Origin: RUG420 sp045642465
GTDB lineage: Bacteria > Bacillota > Clostridia > Oscillospirales > Acutalibacteraceae
Length of the DNA stretch: 64,000 bases
Reading direction: 5' to 3'
Assembly (NCBI GenBank): GCA_045642465.1
Contig: JAZUIY010000015.1
Coordinates: forward strand, 372,001-436,000
In this document: positions 8,018 through 17,274 of the stretch, one piece after another
Numbering within the stretch: the first letter of the stretch is position 1
Layout of the letters: every line of letters begins with the position of its first letter
Notes under the pieces: model-generated
The model's input: only the letters and a program-made list of their open reading frames with translations
Told to the model about the DNA's origin: nothing
Databases searched by the model: none
Translations under genes and position numbers: made by a program

Positions 8018-8280
8018 TTGACTTTGCATTTTTGGTGTTGTAAAATTTACGGGAAATGCAAAGACGGAGACAGTAGTTTCGCCAAATTCTTACAGAGAGA
8101 AGTGCCTTGGCTGGAAGCGCTTTAGAAGGAAGCCAAACGAAGACCACTCCCGAGCAGCGCGCGAAACAAGCGTCGCCGGCCGCCACCGTTATCGGTTAAA
8201 GAGTGAAATCACAAGGTGGAACCGTGTTAGTAATCTAGCACCCTTGAATGAGACTACGGTCTTGCAAGGGTGCTTTTTCT
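8018..8280 (+). promoter_or_regulatory. Promoter and threonine T-box leader of thrS
   Basis: TTGACT (8018-8023), 17 bases and TAAAAT (8041-8046) form the promoter. The transcript then carries a T-box leader. The specifier-loop context GAAGACCACTCC contains ACC (Thr) at 8143-8145, the T-box core AAGGTGGAACCGTG spans 8213-8226, and the terminator hairpin AGCACCCTTG/CAAGGGTGCT with a T-run spans 8237-8280. Uncharged tRNA-Thr should pair with the specifier and the T-box and prevent termination. The leader fills the 320-base gap between the adhesin gene and thrS. Confidence 0.93.
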
Positions 8281-8322
8281 TTTGCAAGAACTAATCATGA
8301 ATGGTAAAAGGGGTATTTTCAC

Positions 8323-10107
8323 ATGAAGATTGTTGACAACCACGGCGTTGTATCTGAAGCAGCTCCGGAACAGGAACTTCAGGTTATTCGCCATTCTGCA
8401 GCTCATATTATGGCGCAGGCCATCCAGCGCCTCTGGCCGGAAGCTGACTTTGCTTTTGGCCCTGCCACCGAACGAGGCTTCTACTATGACGTAGACCTGG
8501 GTGACATCAAATTGACTGACGAAGATTTGGAAGCCATTGAAAAAGAAATGAAGAAGATTGTAAAGGAAAACCTGAAGTTTAGTTCCTTTATTCTTCCTCG
8601 TGACGAAGCAAAAGCTTTGATGGCTGAACGCAATGAAAAATACAAGCTGGAACACATTGATGACCTTCCGGAAGATGCAGAAATTTCCTTCTTCCAACAG
8701 GGTGATTACATTGATATGTGCACCGGTCCACATCTCTGCTACACCAAGGCTCTGAAAGCCTTTAAGATTACACAGCAGTCCGGCGCTTACTGGCGCAACG
8801 ACGCAAACAACAAGATGCTGACCCGTATTAACGGTGTTGCTTTTGCCAATCAGGCAGACTTGGAAGAATACCTGAAGCAGGTAGAAGAAGCCAAGGCCCG
8901 TGACCACAGAAAGATTGGTAAGGAAATGGGCATCTTCATGACCGATGACCTGGTAGGTAAGGGTCTTCCAATGTATCTTCCGAACGGTTATGCCGTATGG
9001 CAGGAACTGGAAGAATACATTAAGGCCAAGGAACGCAAGCTGGGTTATCAGCACGTTATGACCCCATGCGTTGGTACCGTAGATCTTTACAAGACCTCCG
9101 GCCACTGGGCTCATTACAAGGACAACATGTTCCCGGCTATGGAAGTAGAAGGGGAAACCTTCGTACTCCGTCCAATGAACTGTCCGCACCACATGCGCAT
9201 TTACGCCAACCGCCCACATTCCTATAAGGAATTGCCAATCCGTATCGGCGAAATTGCCCATGACTTCCGTTTTGAAGCTTCCGGTACCTTAAAGGGCATT
9301 GAACGTGGCCGTCACTTCTGCCAGAACGACGCCCACCTCTTTGTAACGCCGGAACAGATTAAGGACGAAGTAAGTCAGGTAGTAGACCTGATCTTTGATG
9401 TTTATAAAGACTTTGGTATTACCGATTACCGCTGCGTACTGTCCCTCCGTGACCCGGAAGATACCGTAAAATATCATCCGGATGACGACATGTGGAACAC
9501 TGCTGAAGACGCACTCCGTCAGGTACTCAATGACCTGGGTCTGGACTACACCGAAGAAATCGGCGAAGCTGCTTTCTACGGTCCAAAACTGGACGTAAAC
9601 GTAAAGCCGGCTGTAGGCGGCGAATACACTTTGTCCACTTGCCAGTTGGACTTCTGTCTACCGGCTAAGTTCGACCTGAAGTACATTGACTCCAACAACG
9701 AAGAACATACTCCGGTAGTTCTTCACAGAGCCATTTTGGGCTCCCTTGACCGCTTCATGGCTTACATGATTGAAGAAACCAAGGGTAAGTTCCCACTCTG
9801 GCTTGCTCCAACTCAGATTAAGGTTCTTCCGGTATCGGAAAAGACCATGGATTATGCAACCGATATTTATGAAAAGCTCTTAGACGCCGGTATCCGTGTT
9901 GCTTTGGATGAACGTAACGAAAAGATTGGTTACAAGATTCGTGAAGCACAGCAGGTAGACCGGGTTCCATATATGCTGGTTCTTGGACCACAGGAAGCAG
10001 AAAATGGCACCGTTACCCTCCGTTATAGAGATGGCGGTAATTCCGAAACCTTCACCGTAGATGAATTTATGGCAAAGGTACAGAAGGATATTGCAGAACG
10101 AGTATAA
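8323..10107 (+). CDS. thrS: Threonine-tRNA ligase lacking the TGS domain
   Basis: 594 residues. The protein starts almost directly with the editing (SAD) domain motif HSAAHIMAQA and its zinc-type residues. The class II catalytic core follows with NCPHHMRIY and the C-terminal anticodon-binding domain. Usual bacterial ThrRS has about 640 residues and begins with a ~65-residue TGS domain; here that domain is absent, and no upstream in-frame coding is available because the T-box terminator stands there. The enzyme charges tRNA-Thr and should keep Ser-tRNA-Thr editing. AAAAGGGG precedes the ATG. The next gene follows after 9 bp. Confidence 0.96.
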   Translation: MKIVDNHGVVSEAAPEQELQVIRHSAAHIMAQAIQRLWPEADFAFGPATERGFYYDVDLGDIKLTDEDLEAIEKEMKKIVKENLKFSSFILPRDEAKALMAERNEKYKLEHIDDLPEDAEISFFQQGDYIDMCTGPHLCYTKALKAFKITQQSGAYWRNDANNKMLTRINGVAFANQADLEEYLKQVEEAKARDHRKIGKEMGIFMTDDLVGKGLPMYLPNGYAVWQELEEYIKAKERKLGYQHVMTPCVGTVDLYKTSGHWAHYKDNMFPAMEVEGETFVLRPMNCPHHMRIYANRPHSYKELPIRIGEIAHDFRFEASGTLKGIERGRHFCQNDAHLFVTPEQIKDEVSQVVDLIFDVYKDFGITDYRCVLSLRDPEDTVKYHPDDDMWNTAEDALRQVLNDLGLDYTEEIGEAAFYGPKLDVNVKPAVGGEYTLSTCQLDFCLPAKFDLKYIDSNNEEHTPVVLHRAILGSLDRFMAYMIEETKGKFPLWLAPTQIKVLPVSEKTMDYATDIYEKLLDAGIRVALDERNEKIGYKIREAQQVDRVPYMLVLGPQEAENGTVTLRYRDGGNSETFTVDEFMAKVQKDIAERV

Positions 10108-10116
10108 GGAGAAGCT

Positions 10117-12432
10117 ATGATTGAACTCTCTCAGGTAAACAAGTTTTTCCATCAGGGAAAAGAGGATGAAGTCCACGCTATGAAAGACCTGACCCTGCAT
10201 TTGCCGGATCAGGGGTTTGTGGCTTTGCTGGGACCTTCCGCCAGCGGGAAAACCACCCTGCTGAACGCAATGGGCGGTCTGGATAACATTACCAGCGGCT
10301 CCGTTTTGGTAAACGGGGAACTGCTGCCGAGTAAGGCAAAGAAAGCAGATGCGCTTCGTGCTCTTACCATGGGATATTTGTTCCAAGACGAAAAACTGGT
10401 AGAGGATAAGACCGTATTTGACAATGTGGCTCTTGCACTGAAACTGGTTGGCGTAAAAGATAAGAACGAACTGAATGACCGGATTACTGCCATATTGGCA
10501 AAGGTGGGTATGGAACAGTATAAAACCCGTTCCGCTGCCAGCCTTTCCGACAGAGAACGCCAGCGGGTGGCTTTGGCCCGTGCGCTGGTAACCAACCCGG
10601 ATGTCATTCTGGCAGATGAACCGGTAGGCACATTGGGTGCCAACGACGCCGCTGCCATCATGAATATTCTCAAGTCCTTCTCCAAGGACAAGCTGGTGGT
10701 ACTCTTTACCCAGAACCCGCAGTTTGCCAAGGCCTATGCCGACCGCATTATCGGCATGGAAGACGGCCAAATCATAAAAGACTTGGATAACGTCAGTGTT
10801 TCCTTAAAGGACGAAACCTTGAGCAACCTGAATCCGGAAGGGGTCACCTTTGACCAGCCTATCTTCATTGAAGATGAAGAAACCGGAGATATTTTGGAAG
10901 ACTATGTAGAACCGGCTGCCTTTACCGCTACCGTTTCCAGAGACCAGAGCCTTTCCAATGCCATGAATACCGAGAAGAAGTATTCTTCCACCACTTCTCT
11001 TTGGAGCGCCTTTGTGGAAGGCTTCCGCAAGATTTTCCATTACAGCATTCCGAAACTGGTATCTTTGCTGTTCTTGCTGTTCACCGGCTTCTGCCTGATT
11101 TTCAGCTCCGCTCAAATTGGTGCTTCCCTTCAGGTCACCGAATCTGACTTCGTAAAGGGCAACAACGAATATCTGCAGCTGGATAAGACCACCTTGTCCG
11201 CTGACGAATATACGGAACTGGCAAATCGCGAGGAAGTGAAATACATTTTGCCGGGGGATGGCGTACTGAACTTTAGCGTCTCCCTGACCGAGGAGGAAAC
11301 GGATGCCGTAGGTCCAAGCCTGATGGTTTCGGGCGTTGCCACCCCGTATGGCGATGTAGTGGCAGAAGACTTGGTTGCCGGTAGATTGCCGGAAAACACC
11401 AAGGAAATTGTGGTTGACCGCATGATTGTGGACCGCATTTTGGAAGACGGCACGGCAACCGACAAACTGAACTTTGTCAGCATTACGGACTTGCTGGAAT
11501 GTCAGGCATCCCTGCAGTTTGGTATGAACTTTACCATTGTGGGTATTTCCGATACCCAGCAGCCACTGATCTTTATGGATGACAACCAGTTCACCTGGGC
11601 ATTCTTCTATAACAACGCTCCGGAAGAGGGCTTCCTCTTTGCCGGCACTCCGGTGGGCATGTCTTATGCAGAAACCGATTTGGCTTCCTATCAGAAGCAG
11701 AAAAAGTACTATACAGTTGCTTCCGGTATGCTTCCGGAAAAAGACTTCACCTGTATGGTGAATGAAACCTTCAAAGAAGACTATCCTTTGGGCTCTACCG
11801 TAAAAGAAACCGTAGCCGGTCAGGAACTGGAAGTAGTTGGTTATTATAAGACTACTGCCGACTCCGTCCGCATTATGGTAAACGATGATATGTTGGCCTT
11901 GAAGATGGCCGCTGACCAGAGAGAATACCAAATTGTTCCAAATGGTAAATTGGATGCTGCGTTCTCCGGTTTGGACCAGGCAGGATACAACATTTTGAAG
12001 GTGGCAGATCAGACCAAGAAGGCCTTTGAAGCTGGTAATCAGATTGATAAAACCAGAACCATTCTTTTGGCAGCGATTGTTCTGTTGCTTTCCTTGGTGC
12101 TGATGTTCTTCTTACTCTTTGCTTCCGTAAGAAGCAGAAAGAAGGAAATTGGTGCCCTCCGCGGATTGGGTGTCAAGAAGGGTGACGTGAAGAAACAGAG
12201 CGCCGGCGAAATCCTGGCACTGACCACGTTGACCGAACTGCCAGCCATGGTCATTACTTATATTGTTCTGGCTTGCATTTTGGCAAACAACGAAGAAGCA
12301 GGAACCAAGTTCTTTGTAGTTTTCTGGATGCTTCTGGCCGCCATTGCAGGAGTTTATATCCTCAACCTGATTGTGGGTATGATTCCAACTTGGCACTTGC
12401 TTAGAAAGCGCCCTGCAGAACTTGCAGAATAA
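10117..12432 (+). CDS. ABC transporter, fused ATPase and FtsX-type permease (MacB-like)
   Basis: 771 residues. Residues 1-225 form an ABC ATPase of the LolD/MacB group with Walker A GPSASGKTT and Walker B VILADEP. The signature loop reads LSDRERQRV instead of LSGGQ/LSGGEQQRV, and the D-loop region is GTLGAND. After a ~80-residue linker comes a permease: one helix near residue 310, a large extracytoplasmic domain, then three C-terminal helices with the FtsX-like RSRKKEIGALRGLGV between them. Such proteins drive mechanotransmission (lipoprotein or peptide extrusion) rather than classic transport. It is probably cotranscribed with thrS; the link is not obviously functional. The altered signature motif is the oddest point. 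Confidence 0.85.
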   Translation: MIELSQVNKFFHQGKEDEVHAMKDLTLHLPDQGFVALLGPSASGKTTLLNAMGGLDNITSGSVLVNGELLPSKAKKADALRALTMGYLFQDEKLVEDKTVFDNVALALKLVGVKDKNELNDRITAILAKVGMEQYKTRSAASLSDRERQRVALARALVTNPDVILADEPVGTLGANDAAAIMNILKSFSKDKLVVLFTQNPQFAKAYADRIIGMEDGQIIKDLDNVSVSLKDETLSNLNPEGVTFDQPIFIEDEETGDILEDYVEPAAFTATVSRDQSLSNAMNTEKKYSSTTSLWSAFVEGFRKIFHYSIPKLVSLLFLLFTGFCLIFSSAQIGASLQVTESDFVKGNNEYLQLDKTTLSADEYTELANREEVKYILPGDGVLNFSVSLTEEETDAVGPSLMVSGVATPYGDVVAEDLVAGRLPENTKEIVVDRMIVDRILEDGTATDKLNFVSITDLLECQASLQFGMNFTIVGISDTQQPLIFMDDNQFTWAFFYNNAPEEGFLFAGTPVGMSYAETDLASYQKQKKYYTVASGMLPEKDFTCMVNETFKEDYPLGSTVKETVAGQELEVVGYYKTTADSVRIMVNDDMLALKMAADQREYQIVPNGKLDAAFSGLDQAGYNILKVADQTKKAFEAGNQIDKTRTILLAAIVLLLSLVLMFFLLFASVRSRKKEIGALRGLGVKKGDVKKQSAGEILALTTLTELPAMVITYIVLACILANNEEAGTKFFVVFWMLLAAIAGVYILNLIVGMIPTWHLLRKRPAELAE

Positions 12433-12445
12433 GAAAATAAAAGAA

Positions 12446-12480
12446 AAGGTGTAGTCCATGGGACTACACCTTTTTTATTT
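12446..12480. terminator. Bidirectional terminator between the ABC gene and hydF
   Basis: The stem AAGGTGTAGTCC/GGACTACACCTT is flanked by As on the left and Ts on the right, and it separates two convergent operons. Confidence 0.9.
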
Positions 12481-13684
12481 ATGGTTCTAACAATTTGTGG
12501 ATTTCCGGCAGGGGGCGTAAGGTTCGTTCCAAAGTGCCGGTCATTTGGGCCAGGGCAATGCCATAGTTGGTAAAAGGAACGCCCTGTCGGATGGCGCGGC
12601 GAAGACGCTGCCGTAGGTCACGGTCGGTGTTCATGCAGGCGCCGCAGTGAATGATGAGGGAGTAGGGGGAAAGGTCTTCCGGGAAGGTGTTGCCGCTACA
12701 GGTTTCAAACTGAAGGGGCCGGCCACAGTACTCTTGCAGCATCTTCGGGATTTTTATGGTGCCGATGTCATTGCACTGCCTGTGGTGGGTACAGCCTTCG
12801 GCCATGAGCACCCAACTGTTTTCCTCCAATGTGGCGGCCTTGGCAATGGCGGAAACGGCAGGGGATAAAAAGCCTTTGTAGCGGGCCATCAAAATAGAGA
12901 AGGTAGTAAGAGGAACTTCTTCCGGTACCACCTTGCTTACCAGGGAAAGTGCCTGGCTGTCCGTGACCACCAGTTTCGGTGGCTCTTTTAACCGGTCTAA
13001 GGCGCCTGCCAAATCCGTTTCTTTTACCACCATTGCGGTGGCTCCAAAGTCCAAAATGTCCCGGATGGTTTGCTGCTGAGGCAAAATCATACGGCCTTTT
13101 GGCGCAGATTCATCAATAGGACAAACCAAAATAACTGGGTCTCCCGGACTGAGAAGATCTCCAATAATGGGGGTCTTTTTTTCTTTGGGGGCAAACTGCT
13201 GAAAAGCGTCTTTCAATGCTTCAATGCCGATGCCTTCTGTGGCACTGACACAGTACTCGTTGGTTTTCAGGGACGGCGTTTCTGATAAGAGGTCACATTT
13301 ATTGAAGGCAATTAAGAAAGGGATGTCGTTCTTTTGGAATTCTTTCACCAAATCCCGGTCATATTCTCCCATCCGGCCGGTGGCATCCACAACCAAAACG
13401 GCAATGTCGGTTTGACTCAGGATTTGCTTGGCCTTTCGGATGCGTAACTCGCCCAGTAGGCCGATGTCGTCCAGACCCGGGGTGTCAATGATGACCACCG
13501 GGCCCAGTGGGAGTAATTCCATGGACTTCTTAACCGGGTCCGTGGTGGTGCCTTTTACTTCGGAAACAATGGAGAGGCACTGGCCGGTAACCGCATTTAC
13601 CAAGCTGGATTTGCCGGCATTACGGCATCCGAAGAACCCAATGTGAAGGCGTTCTGAGGAGGGGGTTTCGTTTAAATTCGGCAT
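12479..13684 (-). CDS. hydF: [FeFe]-hydrogenase maturation GTPase HydF
   Basis: 401 residues. The N-terminal Era/TrmE-like GTPase shows G1 GCRNAGKSS (19-27), G3 DTPG (67-70) and G4 NKCD (128-131). The central dimerisation domain is followed by a C-terminal FeS domain with the HydF signature C298-x-H300-(45)-H346-C347-xx-C350. HydF is the scaffold on which the diiron subcluster of the H-cluster is assembled before transfer to hydrogenase. Here it is the last gene of an operon with HydE and nitrogenase-like genes but no HydG or hydrogenase. GAGGTGG precedes the ATG; 12 bp separate it from the binding-protein gene. Confidence 0.93.
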   Translation of the reverse strand: MPNLNETPSSERLHIGFFGCRNAGKSSLVNAVTGQCLSIVSEVKGTTTDPVKKSMELLPLGPVVIIDTPGLDDIGLLGELRIRKAKQILSQTDIAVLVVDATGRMGEYDRDLVKEFQKNDIPFLIAFNKCDLLSETPSLKTNEYCVSATEGIGIEALKDAFQQFAPKEKKTPIIGDLLSPGDPVILVCPIDESAPKGRMILPQQQTIRDILDFGATAMVVKETDLAGALDRLKEPPKLVVTDSQALSLVSKVVPEEVPLTTFSILMARYKGFLSPAVSAIAKAATLEENSWVLMAEGCTHHRQCNDIGTIKIPKMLQEYCGRPLQFETCSGNTFPEDLSPYSLIIHCGACMNTDRDLRQRLRRAIRQGVPFTNYGIALAQMTGTLERTLRPLPEIHKLLEP

Positions 13685-13695
13685 ACATCCACCTC

Positions 13696-14835
13696 TTAAA
13701 TATGAACCCGGCCCACGGCAACAGATGGGTTGAAAATGCTGTTGGCCTGGGAGTCTGTCAGATCCACTCCGAAAATGGATTTGTAGTATTCTTTGGTTTT
13801 TTGACCCAAATCAATATCCCCGAACAGGTCCGGATATACGGTTTTTGCCATCCAGAGCAGGGTTACCGGAGTATCTACCCCTGGGGTATAGCAGCGGTAC
13901 ATGCCGTGAGGCATTTTGTATACCTGCTTTTTCTGCACAGCGGTAATACCGCTCCAGTCATAGTTCCCCACGGTGTTTTCATACAGGTCTTCCGGGAAGC
14001 TGGTGGTGAAGTTGGTCATGAAGATGATTTCCGGATTCCAAGAATAAACCTGTTCTAAGTTTACTTTGATGGAGTTGTCGTCCTGCAGGTCTTTTGCCAC
14101 ATTTTTGGCACCAATGGAATCCGCCCACCACTGTCCAAAGAAGTGACAGCCGGAGGTGACAATGGATTCTTCACTGTATTGGAAGAGGAAAAAGACATTC
14201 TTCCGCTGCTGGTCGGACAATTTCCCGGTACGTTCTTTGATAAGGTTCAAGGTGTCCTCGCTGTATTTCTTGACCTTTTCCGCACGGCCGTTGGCGGCTT
14301 CCGGGAAAATCTGGGACAACAGGGAAATCCACTGGTTCAGAGTTTCCACACAGTTGTAATTCCACTTGTTAACGGAAATACCGACAGCGTTAAAGCCTGC
14401 CTTCCGTAAGGTGTCACCGGTATCTTTTTTGGCTGCGTTGTAGAACACCACTTGTGGGTCCAGCTTCATCAGTTCTTCAATGTTTAAATTGTTGTCACCC
14501 ATAGCGGTGGTGTTGGTGCTTAAAATCTCCGGATAGAGTTTGGACAGCAAGCCGTTCCGTGCGGAAGACATACTGGCAGGAGACATGGCAACAATTTTGT
14601 TGGCAGAGTCAAAAAAGACAGAAAGTACAGATGGTAGAGGGTATATTTCACAGACTGCAATTCGCTTGATGTCCTTTGGTACTTTCACTTTGTTTCCTGC
14701 ATGGTCCACTACCGTAATGGTGCCGGCATTGGTGTCTTTGGACTGAGCATCTGCTTTTTCTTTGCTTCCGCAGCCGCAGAAAAAGCAGTTCAGCAAAACG
14801 GCAAGAACAATGAGAATTCCGAGAAATCGTTTCAT
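13696..14835 (-). CDS. FepB/BtuF-type ABC substrate-binding lipoprotein
   Basis: 379 residues. The N-terminus has a hydrophobic stretch ending in FFCGCGSK, a lipoprotein-like cysteine context. The mature part has the cluster A-2/COG0614 binding-protein layout: VVDHAGNKVKVPKDIKRIAV, IEELMKLDPQVVF and WNPEIIF. Members carry Fe(III)-siderophores, haem, cobalamin or, in the MolA branch, molybdate/tungstate. The ligand cannot be read off. The membrane and ATPase partners are the first two genes of the same operon, separated from it by HydE and the nitrogenase-like genes. The imported ligand is therefore probably linked to that enzyme, for example a metal source or substrate. Confidence 0.88.
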   Translation of the reverse strand: MKRFLGILIVLAVLLNCFFCGCGSKEKADAQSKDTNAGTITVVDHAGNKVKVPKDIKRIAVCEIYPLPSVLSVFFDSANKIVAMSPASMSSARNGLLSKLYPEILSTNTTAMGDNNLNIEELMKLDPQVVFYNAAKKDTGDTLRKAGFNAVGISVNKWNYNCVETLNQWISLLSQIFPEAANGRAEKVKKYSEDTLNLIKERTGKLSDQQRKNVFFLFQYSEESIVTSGCHFFGQWWADSIGAKNVAKDLQDDNSIKVNLEQVYSWNPEIIFMTNFTTSFPEDLYENTVGNYDWSGITAVQKKQVYKMPHGMYRCYTPGVDTPVTLLWMAKTVYPDLFGDIDLGQKTKEYYKSIFGVDLTDSQANSIFNPSVAVGRVHI

Positions 14836-14848
14836 AGATAGGGCTCCT

Positions 14849-15985
14849 TTATAGGGTGAATTTTAATAAATCGGGAACATCTTTTTGGAAGATGCGCCCG
14901 GAAAAGGCTTCGTGAGGGAGTGGGAAGAAAGAACAGCCTTCCGGTAAGATGGACCGGTACATAGGATCTGCCATGACCCATTGGGCCTTTCCACAGAGTT
15001 CCTCAATTTCATCTTCTTCCGAAGCAAAGTAGTCTAGCGGCGTGAGAATGCCCTCTAAAGACTCCAGTGGTTCCAAAGGACAGATTACCTTTGGAGTATA
15101 GCCGTGGCTGAACTGCATGGCGGCTGCAATGGACCGGGAAATGACACTGTCGCCAATCAGGAAGGATTGGCATTCCGGGTCCGGGGAAACGACATCGAAG
15201 CTGATTCGTTCTATGCCATCGGTTTCCGTTTGCTCCAAGATCTTAAGCAAATGGTCCGAAAACCGTTTCCCCACAGGGGTACCAACTACGTAAGGGGTAC
15301 CGAACTTCTGCTTTAACATTTTGGCTGCCCGCATTCCACTGCCGGAAATCACCAAATTGACAGAGGCTTCCCCGGCAAGGCTAAGGTCTATTAAGCTGCT
15401 TCCCATGGCCCAGCAGGAACGGACTTGCCATCCGCTTTCCGTTAGCCACTTCTTGGTGGATTCCACGGTTCCGCCGAGGGAAAAGTCCAGGGGTGTAGCA
15501 CCTAAAATGTTGACGGTTTTTGGCAGCCGAACATCGGTTTTCAGGGTCAGCTTTTCTGCTACCAGAGCCAGGGCTTCCGAAACCCCGCAGAGGTAAGTCC
15601 GCATGCCACTGGTGGGAAATCCAAAACAGGGCACACCGGTTTCTGCGGTGACTTCTTCGGCAATGGCGTCGTAGTCAAAGCCGGTCATCATGGGAATGGG
15701 GGTTCCTACAATGGCGGCAAAGGCAGGGCATACGTCCTGAATGGCTGCCACCATGTCGTTCTTGATTTTTTCATCTTCCCCCAGTACGGCCTCCAGTTCG
15801 GTTAAGCCGGACACGAAAACCGAGTCGGTGGTGTGGTACCAACGGGGTTCATCGTGGGTGGTATAGGTGGAATTACAGCCGGACGCATCGTGCATGACAA
15901 CCATGCCGCCCAATTCGTAAAGGGCGGAACACACGCCGAAGGAATCCGAGGCGTAGGTGGATAAAACGGTTCGTACTTGTCTCAT
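14849..15985 (-). CDS. Nitrogenase component 1-like subunit (short, K/E-like)
   Basis: 378 residues, shorter than NifD or NifK (about 480-520). Three Cys stand where nitrogenase subunits bind the P-cluster: C19 (SFGVCSALYELGG), C37 (HDASGCNSTY) and C86 (DVCPAFAAIVGTP). Further family features are the GCNSTYTTHDEPRW turn and a Rossmann-like repeat architecture. Its ATG overlaps the TGA of the preceding subunit gene, suggesting a heteromeric complex. It is clearly in the nitrogenase/Bch/Cfb/Mar superfamily, but accessory genes for N2 fixation (nifB, nifE, nifN) or F430 synthesis (cfbA, cfbB, cfbE) are absent here, so the substrate is unknown. Confidence 0.85.
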   Translation of the reverse strand: MRQVRTVLSTYASDSFGVCSALYELGGMVVMHDASGCNSTYTTHDEPRWYHTTDSVFVSGLTELEAVLGEDEKIKNDMVAAIQDVCPAFAAIVGTPIPMMTGFDYDAIAEEVTAETGVPCFGFPTSGMRTYLCGVSEALALVAEKLTLKTDVRLPKTVNILGATPLDFSLGGTVESTKKWLTESGWQVRSCWAMGSSLIDLSLAGEASVNLVISGSGMRAAKMLKQKFGTPYVVGTPVGKRFSDHLLKILEQTETDGIERISFDVVSPDPECQSFLIGDSVISRSIAAAMQFSHGYTPKVICPLEPLESLEGILTPLDYFASEEDEIEELCGKAQWVMADPMYRSILPEGCSFFPLPHEAFSGRIFQKDVPDLLKFTL

Positions 15986-17274
15986 ATCAGGCTTTCACAT
16001 CCTAAGGCTTTTCTAGAAATCAGGGTTTCGGTATCTTTTGGAGTAGAGAAGGCTTCTATCATCCTCTGGGCGATTTGCGCCACGCCCCAATAACCATAGA
16101 GTTCCCCATTTTCCACTAGATTGACGAAGTAAGGGGTATTGGTGAAAAAGGCCGCTTTTTGGCCCAAGGCCAAGGTCTTTTCCTTTGGAGCAGATGCCTG
16201 CCGGTAAAAACGCATGCTGGTGTGAACCGTTGGATGAAGTTCCAAGTCCGGTGCGTTTTCCTGCAGCCAGCAGAAGGCATCCTGCTCTTCTCCGCTGAAG
16301 GAATCGGCAAATAATTTGGTGACACGGAACCCGTGTTCCAAAAGCAGTTTTGCCAGTTCCAACGGTCTGGTGGTTAGGTTGTAGTCAATGGCAATCGGCG
16401 TTGCGCCAATGACTTCTTTTGCATTTTGCAAAGCGGCTTCTGCTTCTGCCATGACACTGGGATTGGGTGTGTAGGTGGTTCCTAAGGCCACGGCCAAACG
16501 GTTCATGTTGGCATCTATGTTTTCGTTAGAAACCCCAAACGGCAGGTATAAGTGGTTCATAGAGAGCCGCTGACACAGGGCTTCTGCACCGGGATTGGCA
16601 ACGGCCTGTGTGGTAATGCATAAAGTACAGCAGGCCATTTCCAAATACTGTTCATAGGTTTCACAGTCTGGCAGCTGATGAACGGTCCAACCTGCGTTTT
16701 CCAAAAATTTTATTAGGTCACAGTCTTTTGAAAGAGAAACACAGTTGCCGAGAATGGCACAGTGCTTTTCTTTTTTCTCTTTTGGTTCCAGCAGGCTGTA
16801 CAGCTGCCGGCGCATTTTCTGATCCGGTGTCATGCCGCTCTTCCGCAGAATGGGCGTCATGTAGCAATCGGTAAAGGCCACTTCCGGGAACCGGGCCCGA
16901 AGCTCTTTGAAGCACAGGTCCAGGTCGCATCCTACAAAGTGGTCTATGCAGCTGGAATAGAGCAGCAGGGCCTTCGGTCTATAGGGAAGGCGATTCAGAA
17001 TATCTGTAACGCCGGAAATAATCAATTCTTCTAGGTCTCCGTCTAAGACGTTGTGTTCTTCCACGGCGATGGTGGAAAAGCGACGGGTTAAATTCATTTC
17101 TGCGGCGCTTAACACAACCCCGTGGAGACAGCCGGCAGCGCAGACAAACACTTCATGGGCTTCCGGAATCAGCATGCCCACATGGGCAATGTTCCAACTG
17201 CCTCTGGCGGGAACGCTATATTCCAGGCCGGAGGAAAAGGATGCTGGGAACGAGGCTTTCGCAAAGGGAATCAT
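15982..17274 (-). CDS. Nitrogenase component 1-like subunit (D-like)
   Basis: 430 residues from the ATG at 17274, which overlaps the TGA of the nifH-like gene as ATGA; an earlier in-frame start is possible but would lie inside that gene. The N-terminal half has C45 and C49 in EVFVCAAGCLHGVVLSAAE and C109 in LYSSCIDHFVG, giving a candidate FeS-cluster site at the subunit interface. The spacing CxxxC differs from the single Cys of NifD at that position. It probably pairs with the next gene's product as a D2K2-like complex that receives electrons from the NifH-like protein. No close match to NifD active-site ligands could be assigned by eye. Confidence 0.83.
   Translation of the reverse strand: MIPFAKASFPASFSSGLEYSVPARGSWNIAHVGMLIPEAHEVFVCAAGCLHGVVLSAAEMNLTRRFSTIAVEEHNVLDGDLEELIISGVTDILNRLPYRPKALLLYSSCIDHFVGCDLDLCFKELRARFPEVAFTDCYMTPILRKSGMTPDQKMRRQLYSLLEPKEKKEKHCAILGNCVSLSKDCDLIKFLENAGWTVHQLPDCETYEQYLEMACCTLCITTQAVANPGAEALCQRLSMNHLYLPFGVSNENIDANMNRLAVALGTTYTPNPSVMAEAEAALQNAKEVIGATPIAIDYNLTTRPLELAKLLLEHGFRVTKLFADSFSGEEQDAFCWLQENAPDLELHPTVHTSMRFYRQASAPKEKTLALGQKAAFFTNTPYFVNLVENGELYGYWGVAQIAQRMIEAFSTPKDTETLISRKALGCESLI

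Noticed and set aside
8254..9261. 335-aa minus-strand open frame opposite thrS
   Set aside because: It is a shadow of the thrS coding strand, with no homology and no ribosome site; the T-box and thrS occupy the region.
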